Assembly: GCA_021639925.1 (NCBI GenBank)
Contig: JAJXEL010000013.1
Location: forward strand, 1-16,896
Length of the DNA: 16,896 nucleotides
Origin: Alphaproteobacteria bacterium
GTDB lineage: Bacteria; Pseudomonadota; Alphaproteobacteria; CAAGCB01; CAG-977
Reading direction: 5' to 3'
The notes beneath the pieces were generated by a model. It was not told where the DNA came from, ran no database searches, and saw only the letters and a program-made list of their open reading frames with translations. Each line of letters begins with the position of its first letter. The first letter of the stretch is position 1. Below are positions 15,467 through 16,896 of this stretch, piece after piece. A program made the position numbers and the translations under genes.

Positions 15467-15536
15467 GTTTTTGCTTTCGTTTCTTTCTTTTTGTACCCTG
15501 AAAAAGGTTAAAAATTCAAGAACGAAAACGGTACGT

Positions 15537-16896
15537 TTACAGTTGTTTTCTGATTGTCAGGATATTCTGGCCGTTTTGATAGGCATATGTTACGGAATCC
15601 ATCATGCGTTTAACCATAAACAATCCCATTTTTCCGGGTTCGCGCTGCATCAGCGGAATGGTGACGTCAGGGTCGGGGCGGTCCAGCGGGTTGAACGGTA
15701 TGCCCGAATCGGCAAATGTAACGGTGATAAAGGCGGGATTTCCCCCTACAGCACAGGAAATGTCAACAAATCCGCCTTCCTTGCGGCCGGGATAGGCGTA
15801 TTTGGCAATGTTGCTGAATATTTCTTCAACAGCGACAATAATGTCGGCAGCGCAGGGCGATTGCATGCCGGACAGCATGGAATCAACAAAATTCAGCGCG
15901 TCGTCAATCCGGTCCATTTTGGCCGGAATATACAGGCGGTTTTTCAGATAACGCAGCGCAAACATTGTAAAATCGTCGGATTGTTCGCAGCCGTTTTCAA
16001 ATTCCTTGACGGCGGCTTTGACATTTAAAACGATATCCCTGACGCTGCCGGAAGGATTGGTATTCAGGATTTTTTTCAGTCTGTCCTGCGAAAACAGAGC
16101 ATAATCGGGATTTTCGGCTTCTGTAATGCCGTCGGTATACAAAAATAAAGTATCATTATAGTTTAATTGTATTTCGTATTGCCGGTAATTATGTTCGATT
16201 GCTCCCAGAACAAATCCCGGATCGACAGGCAGTTGCTGAAATGATCCGTTTTGCCGGCATATGTACGGCGGCGTATGTCCTGCGTTGACATAAGTCAGCT
16301 TTCCGTCGTCAATATTTAAAATCCCCATAAACGCAGTGACAAACATGTTGATTTTGTTGTCTTCGTACAGCTGGCGGTTAATGCGCTGGAATATTTCGGC
16401 GGGAGAATATCCCATGTTTGTCAGGTTTTTCAGCAAAGCCCGGGTCGTCATGACAAACAAAGCTGCGGGAATTCCTTTTCCCGAAACGTCAGCGATGGTA
16501 AAAGCCAGGCGGGACGGATCGCCGTCCAGCAAAAAAAAGTCATAAAAGTCGCCGCTGACTTCCTTTGCAGGGCGGGAAAGGGCAAACAGATCTATTTTAT
16601 TTTGATCGGGAAAAGCCGGAAAAACAGCCGGCTGCTGCGACGTTTGAATCTGATAAGCCAGACGCAGTTCGCTGTTGATGCGCCGCAATGAATCCTGATG
16701 AGCCTTTTGCAGCCCCGCCACCATTGAATTAATACTGTCGGACAGGGAAATAAATTCGTCGTTTGTCGTCACATTGACTTTTTCATTCAAATCGCCTTGC
16801 GTAATTTTCTTTAGGGAAGCGTTAATTTTTTTGATCCCTGAAATAACCATGCGGTCTAAAACAACGGCGGTTAAAAAGTACACGACCGAAAATAGA
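15537..16896 (-). CDS. HAMP / PP2C-type (SpoIIE/RsbU) phosphatase / HATPase regulator, 5' end cut by window edge
   Basis: The frame stays open to the right edge; the GTG at 16883 is internal to a membrane helix (LFSVVYFLTAVVLD), so an N-terminal sensor probably lies outside the window. Numbered from that GTG: transmembrane helix to about 10; HAMP linker about 11-65 (GDLNEKV, DEFISLSDSIN); a PP2C/SpoIIE phosphatase about 95-312 with metal Asps in GDFYD (D112), ADVSGKG (D132), YTDG (D251) and SDD (303-304); and an RsbW-like HATPase about 320-448 with N-box EEIFSNIAKYAYP (353-365), ADSGIPFNP (391-399) and MGLFMVKRMMD (419-429). In partner-switching systems the phosphatase acts on a STAS anti-anti-sigma protein and the HATPase kinase binds it. 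Here both activities sit on one membrane protein. No STAS gene or sigma factor is in the window. The 70-base gap to pcrA suggests separate transcripts. Confidence 0.92.
   Translation of the reverse strand, partial: LFSVVYFLTAVVLDRMVISGIKKINASLKKITQGDLNEKVNVTTNDEFISLSDSINSMVAGLQKAHQDSLRRINSELRLAYQIQTSQQPAVFPAFPDQNKIDLFALSRPAKEVSGDFYDFFLLDGDPSRLAFTIADVSGKGIPAALFVMTTRALLKNLTNMGYSPAEIFQRINRQLYEDNKINMFVTAFMGILNIDDGKLTYVNAGHTPPYICRQNGSFQQLPVDPGFVLGAIEHNYRQYEIQLNYNDTLFLYTDGITEAENPDYALFSQDRLKKILNTNPSGSVRDIVLNVKAAVKEFENGCEQSDDFTMFALRYLKNRLYIPAKMDRIDDALNFVDSMLSGMQSPCAADIIVAVEEIFSNIAKYAYPGRKEGGFVDISCAVGGNPAFITVTFADSGIPFNPLDRPDPDVTIPLMQREPGKMGLFMVKRMMDSVTYAYQNGQNILTIRKQL

Noticed and set aside
15490..15519. 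Minus-strand promoter before the helicase gene
   Set aside because: TTGAAT and TACAAA at 18-base spacing are each only four-of-six matches in A/T-rich sequence, too weak to list as a feature.
15465..16028. A 187-codon plus-strand reading frame opposite the phosphatase/HATPase gene
   Set aside because: Antisense to the conserved HATPase domain, with no supporting ribosome binding site or motif.
16881..16883. GTG as the start of the HAMP/PP2C/HATPase gene
   Set aside because: It falls inside a membrane helix whose coding continues to the window edge; the real start is outside.
1..16896. tRNA, rRNA, CRISPR, insertion sequence or phage elements
   Set aside because: I saw no cloverleaf, no regularly spaced repeats, no transposase or integrase and no long terminal repeats; genes are contiguous and similar in style throughout.

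Overview
The window is a gene-dense chromosomal segment of a bacterium, most likely an alphaproteobacterium. The support is hisZ directly before purA, an isocitrate dehydrogenase-like fragment that resembles the rickettsial type, and a small protein that looks like a family known from that class. This placement is inference; there is no rRNA gene or other marker. Genes are tightly packed, ATG starts with AAGGAG-like ribosome binding sites dominate, and TGA is used as a stop. I see no insertion sequence, phage gene, CRISPR array, tRNA or rRNA.

Left part, plus strand (2-5083): an isocitrate/isopropylmalate dehydrogenase-like gene cut by the left edge overlaps gltA (citrate synthase) by ATGA. 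gltA is followed at once by a gene fusing a Fic domain with an eroded catalytic motif to a C-terminal MerR-type DNA-binding domain. After a 138-base gap come a small conserved-looking protein of unknown function and hisZ.

Middle, plus strand (5110-9143): purA follows hisZ and ends in a strong intrinsic terminator. Only 17 bases after the terminator's T-tract begins a kinase-like protein with an HRE in place of the HRD catalytic loop and one membrane helix at its extreme C-terminus. Four bases further on is a polytopic membrane protein, probably its partner.

Right part, minus strand (9124-16896): read right to left, a HAMP / PP2C-type phosphatase / HATPase protein cut by the right edge, then the tightly spaced set pcrA/uvrD-type helicase, prmA, aminopeptidase P and trkH. 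trkH converges on the membrane-protein gene with a 20-base overlap that holds a small stem-loop.

Most of the window is housekeeping: TCA cycle, histidine and purine synthesis, DNA repair, ribosomal protein methylation, peptide turnover and potassium uptake. The best candidates for undescribed biology are the degenerate Fic-MerR protein encoded with citrate synthase and an eroded IDH-like protein, and the tail-anchored kinase-like protein with its membrane partner, placed behind a possible attenuator.
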